A DNA stretch of 64,000 nucleotides, from assembly GCF_025143825.1 (NCBI RefSeq), contig NZ_CP083561.1, positions 58,749 to 122,748 of the forward strand. The letters run 5' to 3'. Position 1 is the first letter of the stretch, and each line of letters starts with the position of its first letter. Positions 41,649 to 49,823 of this stretch are shown here, piece after piece. Under the pieces are notes generated by a model. That model was not told the origin of the DNA. It saw only the letters and a program-made list of their open reading frames with translations, and searched no databases. Source of the stretch: Sulfitobacter sp. S223. GTDB taxonomy: Bacteria; Pseudomonadota; Alphaproteobacteria; Rhodobacterales; Rhodobacteraceae. The position numbers and the translations under genes were made by a program.

Positions 41649-42371
41649 ATGGCGGATCGCGATGAAAGCACTGCAGTAGCCCGGCAAGAAGCGGTTCAGC
41701 CGTCCCTTTGGGACAGGCTGGTGGATGAATTGCCGGGCATTTCCGCTGAACGTGATGCGTTGCAGCGCGACCTGACCAAGGCTCTTGGAGATGCGGAGCA
41801 GGTGGCAGCGCTGGTCAGTGGTGGTGCCCGCGGCATAGAGCGTCGCACCGATCTGGATGAGGATACCAAGCAGCTGGCGCATCGGCTGGTTCTGTTGTTG
41901 ACGCGCAAGCGCAGGCTCGAAGAGGGCGGCGTAGTTGTCACCTCTGATGTGTTGCGTGAGGCCGTGCGCCGCGACATCGAAATGCTTTTCAACATTGAAC
42001 GACTGGAGGCCCAGTTCTTGCTGACCGATCGCGAAACACTTGCGCATGACAGCCCTGCCAGCCAGCTGGCAGAATTCCCGCATGTGCGTGCCAGTGTTCT
42101 CAACTACGGGGTGCCGTCATTCTCGGGGCGTTCCGGTTCGGACTTCGACAAGGATGATCTGGCCCGTGAGATAAAGGCCGTGCTCAATACGTTTGAGCCG
42201 CGGTTGAAAAAGGACAGTGTAAAGGTGCGTGTCCGTACCGGAGACAAGATCGGTATGCGCATCGACATTGACGGCATATTGCTGTTGTCGCCTGTCCCTG
42301 AACGCTTGCGCCTTTCCACCAGTGTCGATCTCGACAATGGGCGTGCCTTGACCACATTGGAGGCGCGGTGA
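41649..42371 (+). CDS. tssE: T6SS baseplate protein TssE (gp25-like), N-terminally extended
   Basis: A 240-residue protein with the gp25-like core. The key VRRDIEMLFNIERLE motif is at about residue 106 and VRVRTGD with DIDGIL near the C-terminus. TssE wedges link the baseplate to the sheath. The usual protein is about 140-180 residues with this motif near residue 30-50; here about 60 extra N-terminal residues precede it, including a charged helix. It starts 21 nt after hcp and its stop overlaps the tssF ATG by one base. Confidence 0.88.
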   Translation: MADRDESTAVARQEAVQPSLWDRLVDELPGISAERDALQRDLTKALGDAEQVAALVSGGARGIERRTDLDEDTKQLAHRLVLLLTRKRRLEEGGVVVTSDVLREAVRRDIEMLFNIERLEAQFLLTDRETLAHDSPASQLAEFPHVRASVLNYGVPSFSGRSGSDFDKDDLAREIKAVLNTFEPRLKKDSVKVRVRTGDKIGMRIDIDGILLLSPVPERLRLSTSVDLDNGRALTTLEAR

Positions 42372-44248
42372 TGGATCAGGCGTTTCTGGAATATTATGAA
42401 GAAGAGCTGGGTCACATCCGCACAATGGCCGAGGAATTCGCGGCGCTGCATCCAAATGTTGCCCGTAATCTTGCGCTTGATTCCATTCCCTGTCCCGATC
42501 CTTATGTAGAAAGGCTGCTTGAGGGCGTTGCGTATCTGGCAGCCCGTACAAGGCTGAAAGTAGACGGAGAGTCGAGCCGCTATGTGCGCGCGCTTATTGA
42601 TACTCTTTACCCTGATCTGGGTGGACCGGCGCCTGCAATGACAATGGCGGCTATGCGGGCTGGCCCACAGGTTCAGCGGATGCTGGACGGGCATGTGATG
42701 AAACGTGGCACCCGTCTGATTTCGGGCTTGCGCGAGGGGCAGCAGACGCGCTGCACCTATACAACGGCACAAGCTGTTCACCTTTGGCCCATTACGATCT
42801 CTGACGTTGAGTATTTGCAGGACAAAGGTGCGCTGGCTCAGGCGGGGATCGGGAATACTGTGGCGCGCGGGGCCGCTGCGGGCATCCGGATTACCATTGC
42901 GCGTGACGGGGCGGGGCAGCTTGACGAATTGTCGCTGGATGCACTTGATCTCTATTTCGGGGCGGGATCACGCGGAGGCGTGATATTTGACGCTGTGTTC
43001 GGCTTTGGCGCAGGCGCGGTGGCACGGCCGGCGCACAAGAGCACGCCTTTTGAGGGGATAGACCGCCCCGGTATGATCGGCGTCAGTGATGATGATGCTC
43101 TGCTTCCTCGGGTGCGGTCATCATTCGAAGGCTACCGCCTGCTGCGCGAATATTTCTTAATGCCGCCGCGGTTTTACTACATGCGGCTTTCAGGGCTCGC
43201 TCCGATGGTGCGTGCTACGGGTGGCAACAAGCTTGAGATTGTCGTGCTGCTCAGCGAGGAGCGGACTGATCTGGCTGGGATAAGCGCAAAGGATTTCAGT
43301 CTCTTCACAACGCCGGTGGTCAATCTTTTTGAGCACGAGTGTAATCTGGTGGAGCTGCGCCGTAATGCGGCACATCACATCGTTCAGGCCGATCGCACGC
43401 GGCCGCGTGACTTTGAGATATATCGGTTGCTGCGGGTCGAGGATGCAGAGACGGATGGTCCGCAGGCTCAGGTAACGCCGTTATTTTCGGTGGAGGCCGA
43501 AGCTGACAGCGGTCATGTCTATTCGGCGGATCGACGTGCGCGCCGCCCTGATACCGAGGAAGTCCGAAGGGGCCAGACCCGTTCCAGTTATACCGGCGAT
43601 GATTTCTATATTTCTGTCGGGCGGCCAAGCCATGCCCGCCCTGCGCGCCCGTTACGGCGGCTGGATGTGCGCGCATTGTGCACCAATCGCGACCTCCCCA
43701 TTCTGGATGACACGCCCAAGCTCACGCTGGATTCCGGCGATCCGGTTCAATCGGTCGCCTTGCTGTCTCCGATGCGCAGACCGCGGTCGTCTTTGCGCGC
43801 CGCTTTGCCGTCCGGTGCCTCAGACGAGCGGCAGATTGATGACCTCACGTGGCGCTGGATTTCCCAGCTAAGCCTCAATCATATTTCGCTTGCCGAAGGT
43901 GACGCCGGTGCGGAGCCGCTGCGCGCTTTGATCAAGCTTTATGCAGATCGGGGCGATCCTGCGCTGCGGCGTCATGGCGCCGCAATCGTTGGGCTACAGT
44001 CGCGCCCATTGGTTGAGCGGCTGGCGGTCGCGGGGCCTTTGTGCTTCGGGCATGGGACTGAAATCACGCTTGATATCAATGATGCGCTTTTGACGGGCGG
44101 CAGCAGTCTGCTGCTTTCTGTCTTACTTGCGCAGCTTTTTGCGCGCCACACTGCGATCAATTCCTTCGTGCGCACAAAGACGCGCCTGACCCAACAACAG
44201 ACGGAGGTAACATGGCCGATGACCACGGGCACACGCGCCCTGATCTGA
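42371..44248 (+). CDS. tssF: T6SS baseplate protein TssF
   Basis: A 625-residue TssF (VasA family). It begins MDQAFLEYYEEELGHIRTMA, with FAALHPNVARNLALD and DPYVERLLEGVAYLAART, the hallmark N-terminal region; EYFLMPPRFYYMRLSGL and the C-terminal LFARHTAINSFVRTKT are further family motifs. It forms the wedge with TssG and TssE. ATG 42371 is used rather than the GTG one codon earlier. It overlaps tssG by 37 nt. Confidence 0.95.
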   Translation: MDQAFLEYYEEELGHIRTMAEEFAALHPNVARNLALDSIPCPDPYVERLLEGVAYLAARTRLKVDGESSRYVRALIDTLYPDLGGPAPAMTMAAMRAGPQVQRMLDGHVMKRGTRLISGLREGQQTRCTYTTAQAVHLWPITISDVEYLQDKGALAQAGIGNTVARGAAAGIRITIARDGAGQLDELSLDALDLYFGAGSRGGVIFDAVFGFGAGAVARPAHKSTPFEGIDRPGMIGVSDDDALLPRVRSSFEGYRLLREYFLMPPRFYYMRLSGLAPMVRATGGNKLEIVVLLSEERTDLAGISAKDFSLFTTPVVNLFEHECNLVELRRNAAHHIVQADRTRPRDFEIYRLLRVEDAETDGPQAQVTPLFSVEAEADSGHVYSADRRARRPDTEEVRRGQTRSSYTGDDFYISVGRPSHARPARPLRRLDVRALCTNRDLPILDDTPKLTLDSGDPVQSVALLSPMRRPRSSLRAALPSGASDERQIDDLTWRWISQLSLNHISLAEGDAGAEPLRALIKLYADRGDPALRRHGAAIVGLQSRPLVERLAVAGPLCFGHGTEITLDINDALLTGGSSLLLSVLLAQLFARHTAINSFVRTKTRLTQQQTEVTWPMTTGTRALI

Positions 44249-45243
44249 CAAACGCGGCAAGAATGGATTTCTTTGAACTGCTGCGCCAGTTGGAGACAGA
44301 CGACCTGCGGTTTGGCCGCGCCGGAAGTGCGGGCAATGAACCGGCGCGCTTGGGCCAGTCTGCACGCATGTCTTTTGCCGCAAGTGATGTGGCGAATGTA
44401 TCCACCGATCCGAAAACCGGCAAACCACAGATCAGTGTGAATGTGCTTGGCCTCATCGGCCCGGAAGGGCCGATGCCCTTGCACATGACGCGCTGGATTA
44501 TGGCACGTCTTTCGAACCGTTGGTTCGCCGGCGACAGCAGCGGTGCTACTGCCGATACGTCATTTCTCGATTTCATCAATATGCTGCAGCACCGGCTTAT
44601 CGCGCTTTACTGGCGCGCGTGGGCTGATGCACAACCCCAGATCAACATTGCGCATGGCAACGGTGGGCGCGTCACCGCGATGATGCGGGCGCTGGCAGGT
44701 CAAGGTCTGCCCGGAACCACCACTGGCGATATCCGGCTGGACGGTGCGAAATTGCGCCATGCGACATCACTGGTAATGGAGGCACGCAGCCCCGAGCGGC
44801 TTTGTGCTTTTCTGGAGACGGTGTTGGGGGTTTCCGTGCGGTTGGCCGAATTTCAAGGCCGCTGGATCGATATCCCCGATCACTTGCAAAGCAGCTTGGG
44901 GCAACAGCATGCGGGTCTGGGAACAGGCTGTGTTGTTGGCGCGCGCATATTCGACAGGCAAAGCCATGCAGAGCTGCAGCTAGGCCCGTTGACGGTGCAA
45001 CAGTTCAACGCCTTTCTTGATGATCCGGACGCATGGAGCAGGCTCAAACAAGCGCTGGTATTTGCTGCCGGTAAGGACATCAATTTCAGCTTGCGGATGA
45101 TACTGGCACCCGATGAGGTGCCTGTCGCCAAATTGGGCAACTGCCGATTGGGGCGTACGTCGTGGCTTGCTCCGAAAAAGAGATCGGGTGCAGATGACCT
45201 TTCTTTCTCAAACATAACCGGACCGGAAAGGATGGCAGGATGA
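44212..45243 (+). CDS. tssG: T6SS baseplate protein TssG
   Basis: A 343-residue TssG (VasB family). Motifs: DFFELLRQLE at the N-terminus, NVLGLIGPEGPMPLHMTRWI, FLDFINMLQHRLIALYWRAW and the C-terminal WLAPKK. It bridges TssF to the spike hub. It overlaps tssF by 37 nt and shares the ATGA junction with the FHA gene, showing tight translational coupling. Confidence 0.94.
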   Translation: MADDHGHTRPDLTNAARMDFFELLRQLETDDLRFGRAGSAGNEPARLGQSARMSFAASDVANVSTDPKTGKPQISVNVLGLIGPEGPMPLHMTRWIMARLSNRWFAGDSSGATADTSFLDFINMLQHRLIALYWRAWADAQPQINIAHGNGGRVTAMMRALAGQGLPGTTTGDIRLDGAKLRHATSLVMEARSPERLCAFLETVLGVSVRLAEFQGRWIDIPDHLQSSLGQQHAGLGTGCVVGARIFDRQSHAELQLGPLTVQQFNAFLDDPDAWSRLKQALVFAAGKDINFSLRMILAPDEVPVAKLGNCRLGRTSWLAPKKRSGADDLSFSNITGPERMAG

Positions 45244-46661
45244 AACTGCGTCTTGTCATTGAAACGGCTCCTGTAAAACAGTCGGAGATGGAGCGCGTCT
45301 ATTCTGGCGGTCAAATGACCATCGGGCGCAGCGCTGATGCCGATTGGCAGATCGACGATCCCAAGATGTTCATATCGCGCAGACATTGTGTGATCAGCGA
45401 AGAGAATGGCAAAGTTGTGGTCACTGATGCGTCCTCGGGTGGGCTGTTTATTGATAACGCCGCAAATCCTGTAGGGTTGGGCAATGTCGAAGTGATTGAA
45501 CCGGGTATGCGCCTGCATCTGGGGGATTTCACCTTTCGGATCGAGAAGGCAACAGGGGTGCAAGAACCTGTGGAAACGCCTCCGAAGAAATCGAGCTATT
45601 TTCTTCCCGAGGATGATCCGCCCGCACCAGTAGCGCCGCCCGAACGTCCTTCCGCCTTGCCTGACCCTTTCGGCCTGCGGCAAGACAACACCGAACAAGC
45701 CCGCCACAAAGAAGTCCCACGCTCACCCCGACCGTTGAACCAAGGCGATCCGTTCGGCTTGGACCTGCGGAAAAGTGTCGAAGAGGCGCCGCAAAATGAC
45801 GGGCCAAAACCGTCTGGTGGGTTTTTTGAGGATGACCCTGACGAGCATTCAATCGCGCCTGAGGGTCAGACCGCAGCAGCTTCTGGCAAGCCAGATCACA
45901 AACCGGATATTTTCGGAGATTGGGATCAGTCGCCCGCCAGTGCTGACCAGTTTCACGGTGAGCCACGCGATGCCACGCCGGCATTTCCGGAAGGTGACAG
46001 ACCGCAAACGCGGGAGCCGGAACGGCCAGCCTCTGACCCGAATCCGGAACCACGCCGCGACCAACCCGCAGCGGCGCGCCCCGATGAAGATCTACGGGAT
46101 GCATTGTTGCGGGGGATGGGGATCGATCCGGCGCAGATGCCAACGGATGATCCGCTAGCAGAGATGGAACATCTGGGCGCGTGCATGCACGAGATGGTAA
46201 AGGGGTTGATGCTGTTGCTGCGCACCCGAGCGCAGGAGAAGCAGAAGGTGCGCGTGGCACAGACCATTGTCGCAAGCGAAAACGTAAACCCGTTGAAGTT
46301 TCTTGCGACGCCTGAGGATGCATTGAGCGCGCTGGTCCGTCCACGCGGGCGCGGCTACCTCGCGCCAACCGATGCGGTACAGGGCGCGTTTCGCGATCTC
46401 ACAGATCATCAAGTCCGGACATGGAGCGCGCTGCAAATCGCTTTGCGGCGGATGATAGACAAGTTCGACCCTGAAGAAATCGCGAAGGAGATGGACGACG
46501 TGGGATTGCTTGAATCCCTCGTCGCAGGTGGGCGTAGTGCCAAGCTTTGGCAAATCTACGAAGACCGCTACCGCGATATCGCGGCGACTGCTGAAAAGCA
46601 GTTTCTAGGAGATGTCGGGGCCGATTTCAGAGACGCTTATGAAAACAGAAGGAAGGAATGA
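45240..46661 (+). CDS. T6SS FHA-domain protein (TagH/Fha)
   Basis: A 473-residue protein. The N-terminal FHA domain (about 1-100) has MTIGRSADADWQID, the phosphothreonine-binding SRRHC and the GLFID strand. A long Pro/Asp/Glu-rich linker (about 105-290) repeats DPFGL-type motifs. The C-terminal T6SS-FHA domain (about 300-473) includes NPLKFLATPEDAL and MIDKFDPEEIAKEM. Fha proteins read threonine phosphorylation to switch on assembly. The matching phosphatase PppA is encoded in this locus, but no PpkA-type kinase was seen. ATGA overlap with tssG. Confidence 0.93.
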   Translation: MKLRLVIETAPVKQSEMERVYSGGQMTIGRSADADWQIDDPKMFISRRHCVISEENGKVVVTDASSGGLFIDNAANPVGLGNVEVIEPGMRLHLGDFTFRIEKATGVQEPVETPPKKSSYFLPEDDPPAPVAPPERPSALPDPFGLRQDNTEQARHKEVPRSPRPLNQGDPFGLDLRKSVEEAPQNDGPKPSGGFFEDDPDEHSIAPEGQTAAASGKPDHKPDIFGDWDQSPASADQFHGEPRDATPAFPEGDRPQTREPERPASDPNPEPRRDQPAAARPDEDLRDALLRGMGIDPAQMPTDDPLAEMEHLGACMHEMVKGLMLLLRTRAQEKQKVRVAQTIVASENVNPLKFLATPEDALSALVRPRGRGYLAPTDAVQGAFRDLTDHQVRTWSALQIALRRMIDKFDPEEIAKEMDDVGLLESLVAGGRSAKLWQIYEDRYRDIAATAEKQFLGDVGADFRDAYENRRKE

Positions 46662-46662
46662 C

Positions 46663-47127
46663 ATGACTTATTTTTCACGACGCAGTTTTCTAACCACGAC
46701 GACATTGGCAGGGGGCGCGCTGTTGGCGGGCTGCATGGGGGAGGCGGCACCTGCGGTTCTGGCCGTAAGCGCGCAAAGCCGTGCGGGTATGAACCCGGGG
46801 CCCGGCGGCGGTGATCGTCCGGTCACCTTAACGGTGCTGCAATTATCCAGTGCGGCTGCTTTTGACAAAGCCGACTACTTTGCACTTCAGGATCCGGCAA
46901 GCGCGATTGGGGCTGATCTGATCCGGTCCGACCAGATCGTGCTGGCCCCGGGGGAAGTTGCAACCAAGGCAATCACCATCCAGCCCGGCGTCAGCGTAAT
47001 TGGCGTGGTTGGCGGTTTCCGCGATCCGAACGGTCGCACGGTGCGGTCAAAGATAGGCGCACCCGCAGCCAACTCGGGGCTTATCATCAATGTTGGCTCA
47101 AATGGTTTGGCGCTTTCAACAGCCTGA
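46663..47127 (+). CDS. tssJ: T6SS outer-membrane lipoprotein TssJ, with Tat-like lipoprotein signal
   Basis: A 154-residue lipoprotein. The signal MTYFSRRSFLTTTTLAGG is followed by the lipobox LLAGC. The SRRSFL motif matches the twin-arginine consensus, which is unusual for TssJ. The rest is a small beta-sandwich with VTLTVLQLSSAAAFDKADYF and a TIQPGVSVIGVVGGFRD segment as in TssJ/VasD. It anchors the TssLM membrane complex at the outer membrane. The ATG at 46663 directly follows the FHA stop and has GGAAGGA upstream. Confidence 0.88.
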   Translation: MTYFSRRSFLTTTTLAGGALLAGCMGEAAPAVLAVSAQSRAGMNPGPGGGDRPVTLTVLQLSSAAAFDKADYFALQDPASAIGADLIRSDQIVLAPGEVATKAITIQPGVSVIGVVGGFRDPNGRTVRSKIGAPAANSGLIINVGSNGLALSTA

Positions 47128-47137
47128 TCTGTAAAGG

Positions 47138-48478
47138 ATGGATATGACGGATAGGAACAAGGTCGTCTGGTTCGAAGGGCTGTTTTTGCGTACCCAGCAT
47201 TTTCAGCAACAAGACCGACACACTGACTGGCTGCTGCGGCAGACGCTCGCGGCACAGCCCCAGTCCAGCTTTGGCTTTATGAATCTCAAGCTGGACCCTG
47301 TGGCGCTGGATACCGGCCAGATTGCTGTGGAAACAGCAAAGGGATTTTTGCCTGACGGGACATTTATCAGCGTACCTGAAAGCACGACCCAACTAGCGCC
47401 CGTTTCGGTGACCGCGAAAACCGAAGCGGGCCTTGTCCATCTTGCCATTCCGTCGGAGTCGGCAGGTTCGGCGCTGATTGATCCAGCCCACGAGGAACCT
47501 TCGGGCACGCGGTATCGCGGTGCTATCATCGAGGCGCGCGATATTATCCGCGGCGGTGCCGAAGCCACCCAGATCGAAGTCGCCCGTCTGGCGCCCAAGA
47601 TTTTGCTGCCCGGTGATGAGACCGCAGGCTATGTCACGATGCCGATCGCGCGGTTGCAAGGTTTGACTGCAGATGGCGTTATCTCGCTTGATCCGGGGTT
47701 TCTTGCACCGGCACTGCGTTTGGAGGCAGTTGATTGGTACGGTCAGCTTCTCAAAGAGCTGGTGAACGGGATGGACCGGATCGCCGACGCCCATGGTGCC
47801 ATGGTGCTGGGCGGTACAGGTGCGTCGATGGAGAACCTGCTGATCCTTGAATTGGCCAATAGCACCCGACCCCGATTGGCGCATCTGGCCGATCAGAACA
47901 ACACTCATCCCGCTGAGCTTTATCAAGAGCTTGCGGGCCTTGCCGGACGGATGGCAACCTACGGCGCGTCTGCGCGGCGGTTGGGGGACCTGCCTGCCTA
48001 TTCTCACATTGATCCGCAGACCAGTTTTCAAGCGTTGGCGGACACTTTGCGCTCGCTGGTGCTGTCTCTTCGGCATGTGGAGCCGAAGTCGCGGTCTTTG
48101 CGTGTCTCAAACCATTCTGAAAACGTTTGGACCGTCCGGATAGACAACCCGGAGATCGTCAAGAACAGCCGCATTGTGCTGCGAATTGGTGGCGACATGT
48201 CGGAAAAAATGCTGCGAAAATTCTTTGTGGATCAGGCAACCGTCGGCGCTGCCGATCAATTCGACACGCTGTGGAAATCGCGGCTTACCGGAATACCGCT
48301 AAAACCGTTGAACAGCCAACCACGCGAAATCCCCTATGATGGCGATCGGTTGTGCCTTGAACTTGATCGCCAGTCCGAGCATTGGGCCGCGCTGCAGGAT
48401 GCTCCCGGTTTTGTCGTAGGTGTTGCCGGAAAATTCGAACGGGCACCTGAAATCGACTGCTACGCGGTCAGTCGGTGA
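47138..48478 (+). CDS. tssK: T6SS baseplate connector TssK
   Basis: A 446-residue TssK (VasE family). It begins with KVVWFEGLFLRTQHFQQQDR, the family's N-terminal signature; YGQLLKELVNGMDRI and HPAELYQELAGLAGRM lie in the middle and AGKFERAPEIDCYAV at the end. TssK trimers link the baseplate wedges to the TssL/TssM membrane complex. Standard length, intact. It is 10 nt from tssJ and 4 nt from tssL. Confidence 0.95.
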   Translation: MDMTDRNKVVWFEGLFLRTQHFQQQDRHTDWLLRQTLAAQPQSSFGFMNLKLDPVALDTGQIAVETAKGFLPDGTFISVPESTTQLAPVSVTAKTEAGLVHLAIPSESAGSALIDPAHEEPSGTRYRGAIIEARDIIRGGAEATQIEVARLAPKILLPGDETAGYVTMPIARLQGLTADGVISLDPGFLAPALRLEAVDWYGQLLKELVNGMDRIADAHGAMVLGGTGASMENLLILELANSTRPRLAHLADQNNTHPAELYQELAGLAGRMATYGASARRLGDLPAYSHIDPQTSFQALADTLRSLVLSLRHVEPKSRSLRVSNHSENVWTVRIDNPEIVKNSRIVLRIGGDMSEKMLRKFFVDQATVGAADQFDTLWKSRLTGIPLKPLNSQPREIPYDGDRLCLELDRQSEHWAALQDAPGFVVGVAGKFERAPEIDCYAVSR

Positions 48479-48482
48479 TGCT

Positions 48483-49820
48483 ATGAATGGTGATGATCCC
48501 TTTGGCCTTGAAAACGACGCCGGCCGGACCCGCATTCGGCCCGTGCGCCGTAATGGGGCAGGGGCCCATCCGACAGCGGCTCCACCGCGCGGCGGGCCTG
48601 TGCGCACCGCGCGATCAAATGATAATCCGCTGGTAAACGCTTACGCCACCCTTTTGGGGCTGGCACCAGAGCTGGAGCGGGCGACAGTTCCGGAAAATCC
48701 CGATGTGCTGCGATCCCGTCTTCTTGATACACTGACACAGTCGCGCGACAGCGCGGTTTCAGCGGGTGTGCCACTGACACGGGCAGATCAGGGGGCATGG
48801 TTCGTTGCTGCGCTTTTGGATGACATCGCGCTGAATACACCTTGGGGGGGCAACAGCGGGTGGCCTCGCATGCCGCTTGTGGTGTCGCTTTACGGGAATG
48901 TTGATGCGGGCGAGCGGTTCTTTGATCTGGCCGAGGATCTCATCCGGTTTCCAGAACGCGATCCTGAGTTAATGGAACTGGTATTTCTGTGTCTATCATT
49001 GGGGTTTCGGGGAAAATACCGGCGCGAAGGCGGGCAGGGCGAAGCAGAAATCGCCCGCACGCGCGGCCAGATGAGCCGTCTGTTACGCGATCGTGACTCG
49101 GCGGATGCGCCGCTAGCGCCTCATTGGAAAGGTGTCCAGGCCGAGGATGAAGACAAGCGTTTCATCGTTCCTTTGTGGTCGATCGGTCTGATGGCACTCG
49201 CCGTGATAACGGCTGTTTATGTGGGGCTTGGCGTTCAGCTTTCGAATAGGGGGGAGCAATTGTTTACCTTGGCGGGGGTTCTGCCGCCGCCAGAGCGGGC
49301 CGACATTTTTCGGCCGGTCATTGATACGGTTGGCGGGCCGCAGTTAACTGCGGATCCGCTGGTGTTCGAACTGCTTCCGCTGTTTGGCGCTGCCGCGCCG
49401 GAACAGACCGCGAATGCGCTAACCGGACGGGAGGATGTCTCAATCGCTGTCGTGGTCGTCCAAGCAACCGCACCAGAGGTTTTCCGGTCCGCCAAAGCAG
49501 ACCTTAATCCGGAATATGCCCCGCTGATCAAAAGCATTGCGGGTGTGATTGCCGAGAACGTGGAATTCGTAGGCTCCATTCGGGTGGTTGGCCACACTGA
49601 TAGTATTCAGGTGCGCAAGTCCAACCCTTTCCGGTCAAATCAGGGCCTGTCGGAAGCGCGCGCAAGAACCATCGCGGATATGTTGGTTGCCGCTGGTGTG
49701 CCCGCGGAACTGGTCACATCCGATGGTAAGGCGGCAACCGATCCGATCGCCGACAACGCCACCCGTGAGGGACGCGCGCGGAACCGGCGTGTCGAAATCA
49801 TTCTTCAAAAGAAAGTCTGA
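48483..49820 (+). CDS. tssL: T6SS membrane protein TssL (DotU/IcmH) with C-terminal OmpA domain
   Basis: A 445-residue evolved TssL. The cytoplasmic DotU domain (about 50-220) carries LDDIALNTPWGGNSGWPR, FFDLAEDLIRFPERDP and LVFLCLSLGFRGKYR. One membrane helix (about 228-252, LWSIGLMALAVITAVYVGL) is followed by a periplasmic OmpA-like peptidoglycan-binding domain (about 335-445) with VVGHTD, LSEARARTIAD and RNRRVEI. It forms the trans-envelope complex with TssM and TssJ and docks the baseplate. Confidence 0.95.
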   Translation: MNGDDPFGLENDAGRTRIRPVRRNGAGAHPTAAPPRGGPVRTARSNDNPLVNAYATLLGLAPELERATVPENPDVLRSRLLDTLTQSRDSAVSAGVPLTRADQGAWFVAALLDDIALNTPWGGNSGWPRMPLVVSLYGNVDAGERFFDLAEDLIRFPERDPELMELVFLCLSLGFRGKYRREGGQGEAEIARTRGQMSRLLRDRDSADAPLAPHWKGVQAEDEDKRFIVPLWSIGLMALAVITAVYVGLGVQLSNRGEQLFTLAGVLPPPERADIFRPVIDTVGGPQLTADPLVFELLPLFGAAAPEQTANALTGREDVSIAVVVVQATAPEVFRSAKADLNPEYAPLIKSIAGVIAENVEFVGSIRVVGHTDSIQVRKSNPFRSNQGLSEARARTIADMLVAAGVPAELVTSDGKAATDPIADNATREGRARNRRVEIILQKKV

Positions 49821-49823
49821 ACC

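Noticed and set aside
46612..46662. Upstream start for tssJ
   Set aside because: It would overlap the FHA gene by 50 nt and put 17 residues before the Tat/lipobox signal; ATG 46663 has a good ribosome-binding site.
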